Positions 19,211-27,727 of a DNA stretch of 64,000 bases are shown here, one piece after another (the first letter of the stretch is position 1; every line of letters begins with the position of its first letter). The position numbers were made by a program, and so were the translations under genes. The notes below the pieces were generated by a model. It did not search any database, was not told where the DNA came from, and saw only the letters and a list, made by a program, of their open reading frames with translations. Origin of the DNA: Celerinatantimonas sp046054195. GTDB lineage: Bacteria > Pseudomonadota > Gammaproteobacteria > Enterobacterales > Celerinatantimonadaceae. The stretch is from assembly GCF_046054195.1 (NCBI RefSeq), contig NZ_JBEQCS010000003.1, positions 248,001-312,000 of the forward strand, written 5' to 3'.

Positions 19211-20005
19211 ATGCACCCAGAGAATAATTTACATCTTCAAGATATCATTGATAACCCGTTGATCGAACAAATGCGGGCTGAAAATAAAAAGATAGGCCAT
19301 TTAGATCTGGATTATCAGCGTGTCTGGGTAAAACGTTGTGAACAAACCAAATCAAATTTATTTCATTGCTCAGTTTACGCCCTAACCCACATGAAAATAC
19401 TCATGCCGGTTGCCAATAAGAGCGCGGAACAGAGCCTAGAATTTGAAGCATCAAAATTAAAATTGTTAGCAGAACTTGGGGTGAATGTCCCGAAAGTGAT
19501 TGGTCACGATGAACAATTTTTATATCTTGCTGATACAGGCCGAGATCTTAGAAGTTACTTTAAAAAGACGCCTCTTGATAAAGAACAACGAACAGAAGTC
19601 ATTTTAAAGGCACTTGAGCAATTAGCTAAAATTCATAATGCTGGAAATTATCACGCTGGCGCGCAGATAAAAAATTATACAATTGATGAATCCGGAATGG
19701 TCTCAGCGATTGATTTTGAAGATAGTTTTGATGATCAATGGCCGTTGATTGATATTCAATTTCGAGATCTGTTTTTATTTTTGTTCTCGTTAAGCTCATT
19801 AGGAGATCAAGGTATTTATGCAAAAGTACTTGAACGCTATTTAGAGCTCACAGGGAATATAGAAATACAACAACGCCTAACGCACACTGCTAAGCGACTA
19901 ACACCGCTATTAAAATTGGTCGGTTTCTTTGCTAAGCACAACCACCTCAGCCATGACATTATGGGTGTTTATACGCTGTTATATTTTCTCTCAGGTCTTG
20001 GCTAA
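19211..20005 (+). CDS. WaaP/RIO-like kinase-fold protein
   Basis: A 264-residue protein of the protein-kinase-like fold, closest in style to lipopolysaccharide-core kinases. Visible parts are a small N-lobe with EFEASKLKLLAELGVNVPKV, the catalytic-loop-like IHNAGNYHAGAQIKNY (His, then Lys-Asn), and the metal-binding IDFED, which replaces DFG. The substrate could be LPS core sugar or protein. It is a single gene behind a repeat-rich promoter region and ends at a strong terminator. No LPS-core genes are nearby. Confidence 0.65.
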   Translation: MHPENNLHLQDIIDNPLIEQMRAENKKIGHLDLDYQRVWVKRCEQTKSNLFHCSVYALTHMKILMPVANKSAEQSLEFEASKLKLLAELGVNVPKVIGHDEQFLYLADTGRDLRSYFKKTPLDKEQRTEVILKALEQLAKIHNAGNYHAGAQIKNYTIDESGMVSAIDFEDSFDDQWPLIDIQFRDLFLFLFSLSSLGDQGIYAKVLERYLELTGNIEIQQRLTHTAKRLTPLLKLVGFFAKHNHLSHDIMGVYTLLYFLSGLG

Positions 20006-20056
20006 TTAGCTAGATTGTCGATAAATATAGCTCTTGAACAAAATTCTGTAGATACA

Positions 20057-20088
20057 AAAAATCCGATATCCTAAGATATCGGATTTTT
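20057..20088. terminator. Bidirectional terminator between kinase-like gene and htpG
   Basis: A perfect 14-base stem (AAAAATCCGATATC with its complement) around CTAA. T runs are present on both strands, so it can stop both convergent genes. The core TCCGATATC recurs in the terminator at 24478-24514. Confidence 0.9.
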
Positions 20089-20113
20089 ACGTTATACACG
20101 TTTACAATCAGCG

Positions 20114-22039
20114 CTAAGCGGCCGTGCCTGCACCAAGTAAGCGGTTAACACGCTGAACAAAATCAGCTGGATTCTCTAAGCTTCCTTTTTCTGCTAATTC
20201 AGCTTGCTGTAATAACAGTTGAGTCCACTCAGCAAATTGCTGTTCATCTTGTTGATCAGCAAGTTGTTTAACCAAGCTATGATCAGGGTTTAGCTCAAAG
20301 ATATATTTCTGTTCAGGAACGCTTTGACCTGCGGCCTGCATCAGTTTGATCATCTGAGTACTCATATCGTTTTCACCAACCACAATACACGATGGTGTAT
20401 CGGTTAAACGATAAGTCAAACGAACATCTTTTACTTTATCACCCAGGACTTCTTTTACTCGGTCAATAAAGGATGCGTATTCGCTTTCATCCTGTTCTTT
20501 ACGTTTTTTCAGCTCTTCGTCATCTTCCAACTTACCTAGGTCTAAATCACCTTTAGTAACGGAAACAAACTCTTTGCCGTCAAACTCAGTTAAATGGTTC
20601 ATCAACCATTCATCGATGCGCTCATGCATCAACAACACTTCGATGCCTTTCTTACGGAAGATCTCAAGGTGCGGACTGTGGGCTGCGGCTTCATAACTGT
20701 CGGCAGTAATATAGTAAATTTTATCCTGCCCTTCTTTCATGCGACTCACGTAATCTTCTAAAGAAACCGTTGGTTCTGAGCTATCAGTATGAGTCGAGGC
20801 AAAACGCAACAGCTTAGCGATACGTTCACGATTAGCAAAATCTTCCGCTGGGCCTTCTTTTAATACATTCCCGAATTCTTTATAGAATTTCTGGTAATCA
20901 TCGCCTTCACGTTTAGCCAATTTTTCCAACATGCTCAACGCACGTTTTGTACATGCTTGACGCAAGTTAGCGGTGATTTTTGTGTCTTGCAAAATTTCAC
21001 GCGAAACGTTCAGCGGCAAATCGTTTGAATCAAGAACACCTTTTACAAAACGCAGGTAATTTGGCATAAACTGTTCAGCATCATCCATAATGAACACACG
21101 CTGTACATAAAGTTTCAAGCCATGTTGATGATCACGGTTCCACATATCCCAAGGTGCTTTGGAAGGAATATAAAGCAAGCTAGTATACTGCTGTTTACCT
21201 TCAACCTTGTTATGGCTCCAAATTAATGGATCAGCGAAGTCATGTGAGATATGTTTATAAAACTCTTTATATTCATCATCAGTGACTTCTGATTTTGAAC
21301 GAGTCCATAAGGCCTGAGCCCGGTTAATCGCTTCCCACTGCCCTTCAGTTGCAGGAATTTTCTCGCCATCTTCACCGTCTTTTTCCGGTTCACCTTCTTT
21401 ATACATTTCAACCGGAATGCTGATGTGATCAGAATATTTCGTCACTAGAGAACGAAGTTTCCAATCATTGAGGAACTCTTGTTCATCATCACGAAGATGT
21501 AAAATAATTCGAGTACCGCGATCGGCTTTTTCAATATCGGTGATCTCAAACTCACCTTTACCTTCAGAAACCCAGCGAACGCCTTGTGATTTATCACCAC
21601 CAGCAACTCGTGTTTCAACCGTTACTTTATCAGCGACAATAAATGCTGAGTAAAAGCCGACCCCAAACTGACCAATCAATTGAGAATCAGCAGCTTGATC
21701 GCCCGTTAAGTTTCCAAAAAACTCTTTGGTTCCAGATTTTGCGATGGTTCCGAGATTATCGATCACCTCTTCGCGAGTCATACCAATCCCATTATCATCA
21801 ATGGTGATGGTATGAGCATCTTTATCGAAACTGATTCGAACTCGAAGATTCGCATCGTTTTCATACAATGCATTATTTTCTAATGCCTTGAAGCGAAGCT
21901 TATCAGCAGCATCCGCAGCATTAGAGACTAATTCCCGAAGAAAAATCTCTTTATTGGAATACAATGAATGAATCATTAAATGCAGCAGCTGTTCAGTGTG
22001 CGCATTAAACTTATGATTTTCGGTGTGTTGTTCTGCCAT
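20114..22039 (-). CDS. htpG: Chaperone HtpG (bacterial Hsp90)
   Basis: A 641-residue ATP-dependent cytoplasmic chaperone. The GHKL ATPase domain shows NAADAADKLRF, DNGIGMT and GQFGVGFYSAF. The middle domain holds the catalytic Arg region (LPLNVSREILQ), and a C-terminal dimerisation domain follows. The ATG for MAEQHTEN is chosen because GGAG is 11 bases upstream; the TTG three codons earlier is too close to it. A sigma-32 promoter was looked for, and no match with good spacing was found. Confidence 0.97.
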   Translation of the reverse strand: MAEQHTENHKFNAHTEQLLHLMIHSLYSNKEIFLRELVSNAADAADKLRFKALENNALYENDANLRVRISFDKDAHTITIDDNGIGMTREEVIDNLGTIAKSGTKEFFGNLTGDQAADSQLIGQFGVGFYSAFIVADKVTVETRVAGGDKSQGVRWVSEGKGEFEITDIEKADRGTRIILHLRDDEQEFLNDWKLRSLVTKYSDHISIPVEMYKEGEPEKDGEDGEKIPATEGQWEAINRAQALWTRSKSEVTDDEYKEFYKHISHDFADPLIWSHNKVEGKQQYTSLLYIPSKAPWDMWNRDHQHGLKLYVQRVFIMDDAEQFMPNYLRFVKGVLDSNDLPLNVSREILQDTKITANLRQACTKRALSMLEKLAKREGDDYQKFYKEFGNVLKEGPAEDFANRERIAKLLRFASTHTDSSEPTVSLEDYVSRMKEGQDKIYYITADSYEAAAHSPHLEIFRKKGIEVLLMHERIDEWLMNHLTEFDGKEFVSVTKGDLDLGKLEDDEELKKRKEQDESEYASFIDRVKEVLGDKVKDVRLTYRLTDTPSCIVVGENDMSTQMIKLMQAAGQSVPEQKYIFELNPDHSLVKQLADQQDEQQFAEWTQLLLQQAELAEKGSLENPADFVQRVNRLLGAGTAA

Positions 22040-22222
22040 TATTTGCAAATCTCCACGCTATTTTGGCTTCTATCCAATTTGATGGGATATATTTGAGGTC
22101 ACTAACGTTGGTTTTCAATGGCTAAGCCAGAATTTTTATAAAAGAGCGTGATAATCACAACAAATAAACTTGCTAATGGTCACAATTTAGCCAAATTTAG
22201 CCTATCTAGTCCACTCTTAAAC

Positions 22223-22320
22223 TATACTGAAAGTGTAAGAAAGCTCCTTGCATAGAAACTCAAAACGTTACCTTTTTAAAGGTAACCGGGCCCGGAATGA
22301 GAACCCGGGCCCTTCTTTTT
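22223..22320 (+). ncRNA. Candidate small RNA gene between htpG and yhbP
   Basis: A perfect -10 box TATACT at 22223 is followed by about 90 bases with no gene. Those bases end in two consecutive hairpins, GTTACC...GGTAAC at 22267-22286 and a GGGCCCGG/CCGGGCCC stem at 22289-22313, and then a T-rich tract. Both flanking genes are on the minus strand and none upstream on the plus strand needs a terminator, so the plus-strand terminator points to an independent transcript. The -35 region is poor. It does not resemble a known small RNA that I can recall. Confidence 0.45.
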
Positions 22321-22341
22321 ATCTTAAAATAATTTTTAAAT

Positions 22342-22797
22342 TTAGAGGGCTCTTTGCCAAATCGTTTTATGCCCAAATCCCAAGCGATTATTGGTCATTT
22401 TGAGCATTTGTGCTTCTAATAACCAAATTGGTGCAGGTTTAGCTCTGGCAATCGGAAAGACCTTATAATAAAGCTTTCGTGCTCGCTTCTGTGCCTCATC
22501 CGCTAACAACACCGCGTTTGCCGTAAATTGTATTCCTTGCAAATGGGCAATGGTTTGCTCTTGTGTTGCCACGGTGCCACAAATTTGAGGTGAATCTTGC
22601 ATAATCTGGCCATGGCGGGTTTTAAGAGAACTTAGAATCACAAAACCTTTATCAACATGGGACCAGACATAAAAACAATTAGCGGCCCACACGCCTTGTT
22701 CATCAACGCCGGCAACACTTAACACATGATGAGATGTGAGATAATCAATAAGAGGTTGAGCAATCGGTTCATCTGACAAATTACGACTCATAGGCAT
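22342..22797 (-). CDS. yhbP: YhbP family (UPF0306) flavin-reductase-like protein
   Basis: A 151-residue protein of the pyridoxamine-phosphate-oxidase-like split-barrel fold that matches E. coli YhbP through its length: AANCFYVW, SSLKTRHGQIM, IAHLQGIQFTA, PIARAKPAPIWLLE and LGFGHKTIW. It probably binds a flavin; its function is unproven. It is preceded by a 7-base inverted repeat (TTGTTAT...ATAACAA, 22861-22893) in the gap shared with metT. Confidence 0.8.
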   Translation of the reverse strand: MPMSRNLSDEPIAQPLIDYLTSHHVLSVAGVDEQGVWAANCFYVWSHVDKGFVILSSLKTRHGQIMQDSPQICGTVATQEQTIAHLQGIQFTANAVLLADEAQKRARKLYYKVFPIARAKPAPIWLLEAQMLKMTNNRLGFGHKTIWQRAL

Positions 22798-23048
22798 CTA
22801 GCTTCTTAATCAATGATAATAAAGAGGGACTCTCATTAGTTTTCCACTTAAATCGAGTCTTTGTTATCAGGACAAGTTTCACACCAATAACAAATCATCC
22901 TACTTTCTGAAATTACTTATAATTATATCATAGAGTTACCATAATCCCTCAAAGCTCTCCTTTTCCCCGAAGTCTATAGCTCATAAAATACCGCACCAAT
23001 TAAAAGCCCAATTATTGTGCAATTGAACCAAAATAGATATAGATTTCT

Positions 23049-23072
23049 AGACGTCTAGATTGACAAACGTCT
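23049..23072 (+). promoter_or_regulatory. MetJ operator and promoter of metT
   Basis: Three tandem 8-base met boxes: a perfect AGACGTCT, then AGATTGAC, then AAACGTCT (6 of 8). They overlap a perfect -35 TTGACA at 23060, with TAGAAT at 23082 as -10. This is the arrangement of repression by MetJ with S-adenosylmethionine. Because the -10 covers the ATG at 23086, translation must begin further downstream. Confidence 0.85.
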
Positions 23073-23118
23073 AAATAGAGATAGAATGTCGAAAAATTTT
23101 AGTGTGGTTAATATAAAA

Positions 23119-24450
23119 ATGAGTCAAGAAAAGGACCTCAATCCAAAGCCAAGTGCGATTGCATTGCTTCCTATCGCAATATTTCTAATCTTATTTATAG
23201 GTGTCGGTGCTTATTTTCAGCACCTAGGTACAAAATACGCCTTTTATCAGCTGCCATCGCCAGTGGCAATTCTGCCAGCCTTAGCTCTAGCATTATTGCT
23301 AAGCAAACAGCGATTAAATAAAGCCATCGATCAGATGATTAGTGGCATGGGACACAACAATATCATTACGATGTGTCTTATCTATTTATTAGCGGGTGGA
23401 TTCAGTGTCGTTGCCAAAGCAACCGGTGGTGTTGATGCGGTAGTTGGCATTGGTTTAAGCGTTATTCCAAGTTGGTTTTTAGTCCCTGGCTTATTTTTGG
23501 TTTCCGCTTTTATTGCAACCGCGATGGGAACTTCCATGGGCACCATCAGTGCAGTTGGCCCCATTGCAGTTGGGATCTCCCAAACCGCAGGGATCCCAGC
23601 GCCATTAATGGCTGGAGCCGTGATCAGTGGTGCTATGTTTGGCGATAACTTATCGATTATCTCTGATACAACGATTGCTGCGACTCGTACACAAAATTGT
23701 GAAATGAAAGATAAGTTTCGTGAAAACTTCTGGATTGCTTTACCTGCGGCAATCATCACTTTTGCAATTTTTTGGTATCTCAGTGGCAGTGCTCAAGCAC
23801 CGACTCATGACTACAGTATTTGGCCAGCAATTCCTTATCTATTCATTCTATTTTTAGCCATTATCGGCGTGAATGTGTTTGTTGTTTTGGCACTCGGTAT
23901 TTTAATCGCGGGATTATTTGGCATTATCGGGATGGATTACGCATGGCTCACCTTTGCAAAAGATATTTACAAAGGATTCACCAGCATGCAGGAAATCTTC
24001 ATTTTATCGCTAATGATCGGCGGGCTCAGCGAGCTAATGCGTCGCCAAGGTGGCCTACATTACCTGCAAAAACTCGTGACCAAATTAGTCTCTATATTTG
24101 GAACGAGCAAAGGGACTGCACAACTGGGGATCGCCATTTTAGTGATGCTGACCAATATCTGTACAGCCAATAACACCATTGCTATTTTGATTGCTGGCAG
24201 TGTTGCGAAAGAAGTAGCTGATGAGCATGAAATTTCAGGCCGGCGCAGCGCATCTATTCTAGATATCTTTGCCTGTGTCGTTCAAGGGTTGATCCCGTAT
24301 GGTGCTCAGGCTTTACTATTAGGCAGTTTATTTGGATTATCGCCATTAACCGTCTCATTAATGGCTATCTATCCAATGACATTAGGCGTTGTTTCACTCA
24401 TTGCCCTGTTCCTTCGTCATCGCCAAAAACCAACCAGTCAGCAGGCATAA
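23119..24450 (+). CDS. metT: Methionine transporter MetT (NhaC family)
   Basis: A 443-residue inner-membrane antiporter-type protein with about eleven hydrophobic segments. NhaC-family signatures include ATAMGTSMGTISAVGPIA, GAMFGDNLSIISDTTIAA and TNICTANNTIAIL. The family alone suggests Na+/H+ exchange. The MetJ operator directly upstream argues for the MetT branch, predicted sodium-linked methionine uptake in Vibrio and Shewanella. The start is set at 23119 because an earlier ATG at 23086 lies in the promoter's -10 box; the ribosome site is weak either way. Confidence 0.8.
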   Translation: MSQEKDLNPKPSAIALLPIAIFLILFIGVGAYFQHLGTKYAFYQLPSPVAILPALALALLLSKQRLNKAIDQMISGMGHNNIITMCLIYLLAGGFSVVAKATGGVDAVVGIGLSVIPSWFLVPGLFLVSAFIATAMGTSMGTISAVGPIAVGISQTAGIPAPLMAGAVISGAMFGDNLSIISDTTIAATRTQNCEMKDKFRENFWIALPAAIITFAIFWYLSGSAQAPTHDYSIWPAIPYLFILFLAIIGVNVFVVLALGILIAGLFGIIGMDYAWLTFAKDIYKGFTSMQEIFILSLMIGGLSELMRRQGGLHYLQKLVTKLVSIFGTSKGTAQLGIAILVMLTNICTANNTIAILIAGSVAKEVADEHEISGRRSASILDIFACVVQGLIPYGAQALLLGSLFGLSPLTVSLMAIYPMTLGVVSLIALFLRHRQKPTSQQA

Positions 24451-24477
24451 TCAGCTGACCCGCATCAATCTAAAATA

Positions 24478-24514
24478 AAAAAATCCGATATCAATTTCTG
24501 ATATCGGATTTTTT
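24478..24514. terminator. Bidirectional terminator between metT and kdgK
   Basis: A perfect 15-base stem, AAAAAATCCGATATC with its complement, around a 7-base loop, with T runs on both strands. It shares its stem core with the terminator at 20057-20088. Confidence 0.9.
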
Positions 24515-24543
24515 ATGGTCAATATTAATTTTTAAACTAAAAC

Positions 24544-25566
24544 TTATCGGCTTAGGCGAGCATTACTACCTTTGAGCATTGCCGCACGGATTTCCGGTTC
24601 AGTCACTAAGTTTAAGTCACCACTGATAGAGAGTTTCAATACACTAGCAGCGATAGCAAACTCAATTGTTTCTTGTGGGTCAAGTTTATTAACCAAACCA
24701 TGAACGAGACCGGCCCCAAATGCATCACCAGCTGCAACACCTTCCATCACATTAATATTATGTACAGGCGTTTCATAGAAAGTATCGTTTTGATATAAAA
24801 TTGCCATCCAGTCGCTTTGTTCAACTGAATTAATGTTACGCAGAACACTGGCAACAATTTTACAGTTTGGATATTGCTGAGTAATTGCTTTCATCCCTTC
24901 ACAGAAATCTGCTTTCTGTTCAATCCCGTGCGATAAATCACCATCAAATGCTTTGATCCCGAGCACAGCTTCGAAATCTTCATCATTAGCGACGCAAACA
25001 TCAACAAATGGCATCACCTGAGCCATAACTTCTTGCGCTTTTTCTGGCTTCCACATTTTGCCACGATAGTTCAAGTCACAGACAACGGTAATTTTATGCT
25101 CTTTACAGTAGCTCAACGCCTCTTTGAGCGCTGTTTCTAAATCGCTAGAAATCGCAGGAGTGATGCCAGAAAAATAGAAAACGCCCACATCAGCTAAAAT
25201 TTCAGACCAGTTAAACTCAGAGCTTTCAGCAGTTGCGACTGAACTTCCAGCACGGTCATAAACGACGCTAGTTGAACGAGCCCCGTTGCCTTTTTCAAAA
25301 AAATACATGCCAAGGCGAGGACCGCCGCGTAAGATTTTGCTGGTATCAACGCCATATTTACGTAACGTTCCAATCGCTGCTTCTCCAAGAGGATTTTCAG
25401 GGAGTTTCGTTAAATAGGCAGCGTCATGGTGTAACTGCGCCAAAGAAACAGCAACATTGGCTTCTGCGCCACCATATGCAGCTTCAAAGCCACTGGTTTG
25501 GATAATACGTTCAAACCCAAGCGGTTTTAAACGCAACATCATTTCACCAAACGTTAATACTTTCAT
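24544..25566 (-). CDS. kdgK: PfkB-family sugar kinase, probable 2-keto-3-deoxygluconate kinase
   Basis: A 340-residue ribokinase-fold enzyme expected to phosphorylate 2-keto-3-deoxygluconate, feeding the Entner-Doudoroff end of pectin, alginate or glucuronate breakdown. It starts MKVLTFGEMMLRLKP. It contains GGAEANVAVSLAQL (sugar-binding signature) and AAGDAFGAGLVHGL with the catalytic Asp. It stands alone on the minus strand. A KdgR-like palindrome lies about 300 bases upstream. A related PfkB substrate such as fructose is the alternative. Confidence 0.75.
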   Translation of the reverse strand: MKVLTFGEMMLRLKPLGFERIIQTSGFEAAYGGAEANVAVSLAQLHHDAAYLTKLPENPLGEAAIGTLRKYGVDTSKILRGGPRLGMYFFEKGNGARSTSVVYDRAGSSVATAESSEFNWSEILADVGVFYFSGITPAISSDLETALKEALSYCKEHKITVVCDLNYRGKMWKPEKAQEVMAQVMPFVDVCVANDEDFEAVLGIKAFDGDLSHGIEQKADFCEGMKAITQQYPNCKIVASVLRNINSVEQSDWMAILYQNDTFYETPVHNINVMEGVAAGDAFGAGLVHGLVNKLDPQETIEFAIAASVLKLSISGDLNLVTEPEIRAAMLKGSNARLSR

Positions 25567-25661
25567 TGAATTATCCTTTTGCTTGTGAGATTGAGCCAGC
25601 AACAATCACTCATATAGATGAACAATTGTCACAACTCTCTACCCTGTCAACACTTTGCACC

Positions 25662-25684
25662 GGAACTTTATCTACAGAAGTTCC
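25662..25684. promoter_or_regulatory. Inverted repeat upstream of kdgK
   Basis: GGAACTT and AAGTTCC, a perfect 7-base inverted repeat with a 9-base spacer, 96 bases upstream of the kdgK start. It has the size of a dimeric repressor site. The regulator is unknown. Confidence 0.4.
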
Positions 25685-25863
25685 AGTGAACACAAAAATG
25701 GTCAATCTTCTAACGAATTGAATACAAAAGACTTTCGAAGAGAAGACAAAAAATGAAATCGGAGCACGTCTTTTGATCAAAGAAGCTGTAAACGCAGCCA
25801 AAACCAAATTGCTCAACAATCTACCGACGTTATTTTACCTGCTATTCAAGCAAATATATTGTT

Positions 25864-25880
25864 ATGAAACAACTTTTCAT
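25864..25880. promoter_or_regulatory. KdgR-like operator in the kdgK-ghrA gap
   Basis: ATGAAACAACTTTTCAT is a near-palindrome close to the KdgR consensus (AATGAAACA, short spacer, TGTTTCATT). It lies in the 525-base gap between divergent kdgK and ghrA. The location next to kdgK supports the call. The rest of the gap holds no convincing gene. Confidence 0.45.
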
Positions 25881-26091
25881 ATTAACTTTTATGCAAAGTA
25901 GAAAATTGAAATAAAAAGTTATCCACAGCTATAGGTAATTGACTCCACCGATTCACTCAGATACAGCGATAGGCTTTAAGGCGTAAAAGACAAAAGCTGG
26001 AATCATAAGATTGAATGAGTTAATTTCATTAAGCCGATTGGCTTATGCGGCACTTATTTATCACGGATACAGCGACGATTAAGGTATATCA

Positions 26092-27030
26092 ATGGCAGCG
26101 CAGTTAACTGTTTTATATGTTGCAGAATCAACCCGAGGTCTTGCGTGGCAAAAACAAATACAACAAGATTCACCGAACATCCGGTTTTATGTCTGGCCCG
26201 AAGATACCGTTGATTTAGCTTCTGTCGATATACTCGTTATGTGGCGTATTCCGCAAGCTCTGCTAAGCCAGCTGACCAATTTAAAAGCCATCTTTACTGT
26301 TTCGGCTGGGATTGATCAACTGGATATAAAAACAATTCCAGAGCACATCGATATCATTCGAATGATTGATGATGATTTATCCGATCAATTGGCTGAATAT
26401 TCAGTGATGTCAGTCTTAATGCTATACCGTCAAGCATTTGAGTATCTTGACCAACAAACGAAACATCAATGGCAAAAATTTAAATTGCCACCAGCTAATA
26501 CCATCAATATTGGCCTTATGGGCCTTGGTCATCAGGGGCAAAAAATCATTCAAGCTCTTCGACCATTTGGATTTAATCTTCTGGGGTGGTCGCGCTCACA
26601 ACACAAAATACACGGAGTTAGCTGCTACGATGCTCATCATCTCGAACAGTTTCTATCACAATTAAATATATTAATCTGTGTATTACCACTGACTAAGCAA
26701 ACCGATGGTATTTTAAATCGACAATTATTGAATCAATTGCCTAAAGGCAGTTCAATTATTAATATCGGTCGAGGTAAACACTTAATCATTGACGATCTCA
26801 TAGAATGTTTAGATTCCGGGCACATTCACCGAGCGATTATTGATGTGATGGCAAACGAGCCACTTGAAGTAGACAGTTGTTTGTGGGATCACCCGAAAAT
26901 TTTTGTTACTCCCCATATTGCTGGAGACACAAGAGCTGAGTCAGGCTATCGAACTTTGTTAACGAGTATCACAACTTGGGTTGATGGTGGAGAGCCAAAA
27001 GGATTAGTGCCGCGAACCCGGGGTTATTAA
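26092..27030 (+). CDS. ghrA: D-2-hydroxyacid dehydrogenase, glyoxylate/hydroxypyruvate reductase A type
   Basis: A 312-residue NAD(P)H-dependent oxidoreductase that reduces glyoxylate or hydroxypyruvate. The nucleotide-binding motif GLMGLGHQGQKI is near residue 140. The catalytic Arg lies in NIGRGKHLI, the Glu in ANEPLE and the His in TPHIAGDT. Length and the RTRGY C-terminus agree with E. coli GhrA. It is divergent from kdgK, so the two may share a sugar-acid regulator. Confidence 0.82.
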   Translation: MAAQLTVLYVAESTRGLAWQKQIQQDSPNIRFYVWPEDTVDLASVDILVMWRIPQALLSQLTNLKAIFTVSAGIDQLDIKTIPEHIDIIRMIDDDLSDQLAEYSVMSVLMLYRQAFEYLDQQTKHQWQKFKLPPANTINIGLMGLGHQGQKIIQALRPFGFNLLGWSRSQHKIHGVSCYDAHHLEQFLSQLNILICVLPLTKQTDGILNRQLLNQLPKGSSIINIGRGKHLIIDDLIECLDSGHIHRAIIDVMANEPLEVDSCLWDHPKIFVTPHIAGDTRAESGYRTLLTSITTWVDGGEPKGLVPRTRGY

Positions 27031-27035
27031 TGAAT

Positions 27036-27512
27036 CTATCCCTGACTATTATAAAGATAGTTAAATCGGCCGCTGCGTCCCCAAATAGTAGACCAATGAT
27101 TCACATCGCTACCATAACCGAAATAAATCATCCCATCAGTGCTGCATATGTCCTGAAAAGCTGATTTTTCTTGATTAATAAAAGCTGCAGCACTGGTTAA
27201 TAGATCTGAATAAGCTTCACCACCTGTGAGCAACCAGATAAAATCGTCGCGCCACTCTTGCTTAGCAATGGCATCAATAGGTGAATAAATCATGTTCAAT
27301 TGTTGAAACTGACCAATTTGTTCCGAGGTAACATTACAAGCAATGGCATATTTATCGTCAACTCCAACACCACCGCTATAGGATGATAGGTCAAAATCGA
27401 GACTCTCAGTTAATGGCTGAAAACCTAAAATCTTTTCTAAACGCTCCAAACTCAACTTCGAATCTAAATTTGAGCTCTGATAACGATATTCGATTCCGTC
27501 ATAGTTATGCAT
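27036..27512 (-). CDS. Unrecognised 158-residue protein
   Basis: Starts MHNYDGIEYRYQ at an ATG with GAGA nearby; an in-frame TTG 17 codons earlier is not needed. It is soluble and acidic with many aromatic residues and no signal peptide. The C-terminal half contains IWLLTGGEAYSDLL and YFGYGSDVNHWSTIWG. I do not recognise the family. It ends 6 bases from the convergent ghrA stop. Confidence 0.6.
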   Translation of the reverse strand: MHNYDGIEYRYQSSNLDSKLSLERLEKILGFQPLTESLDFDLSSYSGGVGVDDKYAIACNVTSEQIGQFQQLNMIYSPIDAIAKQEWRDDFIWLLTGGEAYSDLLTSAAAFINQEKSAFQDICSTDGMIYFGYGSDVNHWSTIWGRSGRFNYLYNSQG

Positions 27513-27727
27513 GGTAGATAAAGTCTCTGTATTTATGATCCAGATATAAGCGGCTGTCCCCAACTAAAGCGGATATCTAAAATAGCTAACGCTTATCGAG
27601 TTGACTCATTGCTTTTATAAATCATGCGCTAACTTACAGCCTCTGGCAATAAACTTAATACTTCCCTAGCGAGAATTCTCATCACTGGGCATAACTTTGA
27701 TTCTATTCTCAAGTTGAAGATCTGTTA

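Noticed and set aside
22040..22130. A sigma-32-like promoter upstream of htpG (TTGAAA and CCCAT on the minus strand).
   Set aside because: The two elements are about 26 bases apart, far beyond the usual 12-16, so I did not call it.
23086..23118. An earlier ATG for metT.
   Set aside because: It overlaps the -10 box of the MetJ-controlled promoter, so it would not be in the transcript.
25610..25819. A 69-codon frame on the minus strand upstream of kdgK.
   Set aside because: No ribosome site, no recognisable sequence, and it covers the regulatory palindrome.
25919..25927. A perfect DnaA box (TTATCCACA).
   Set aside because: It is single, with no cluster, no AT-rich unwinding repeats and no origin genes nearby. 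One match is expected by chance.
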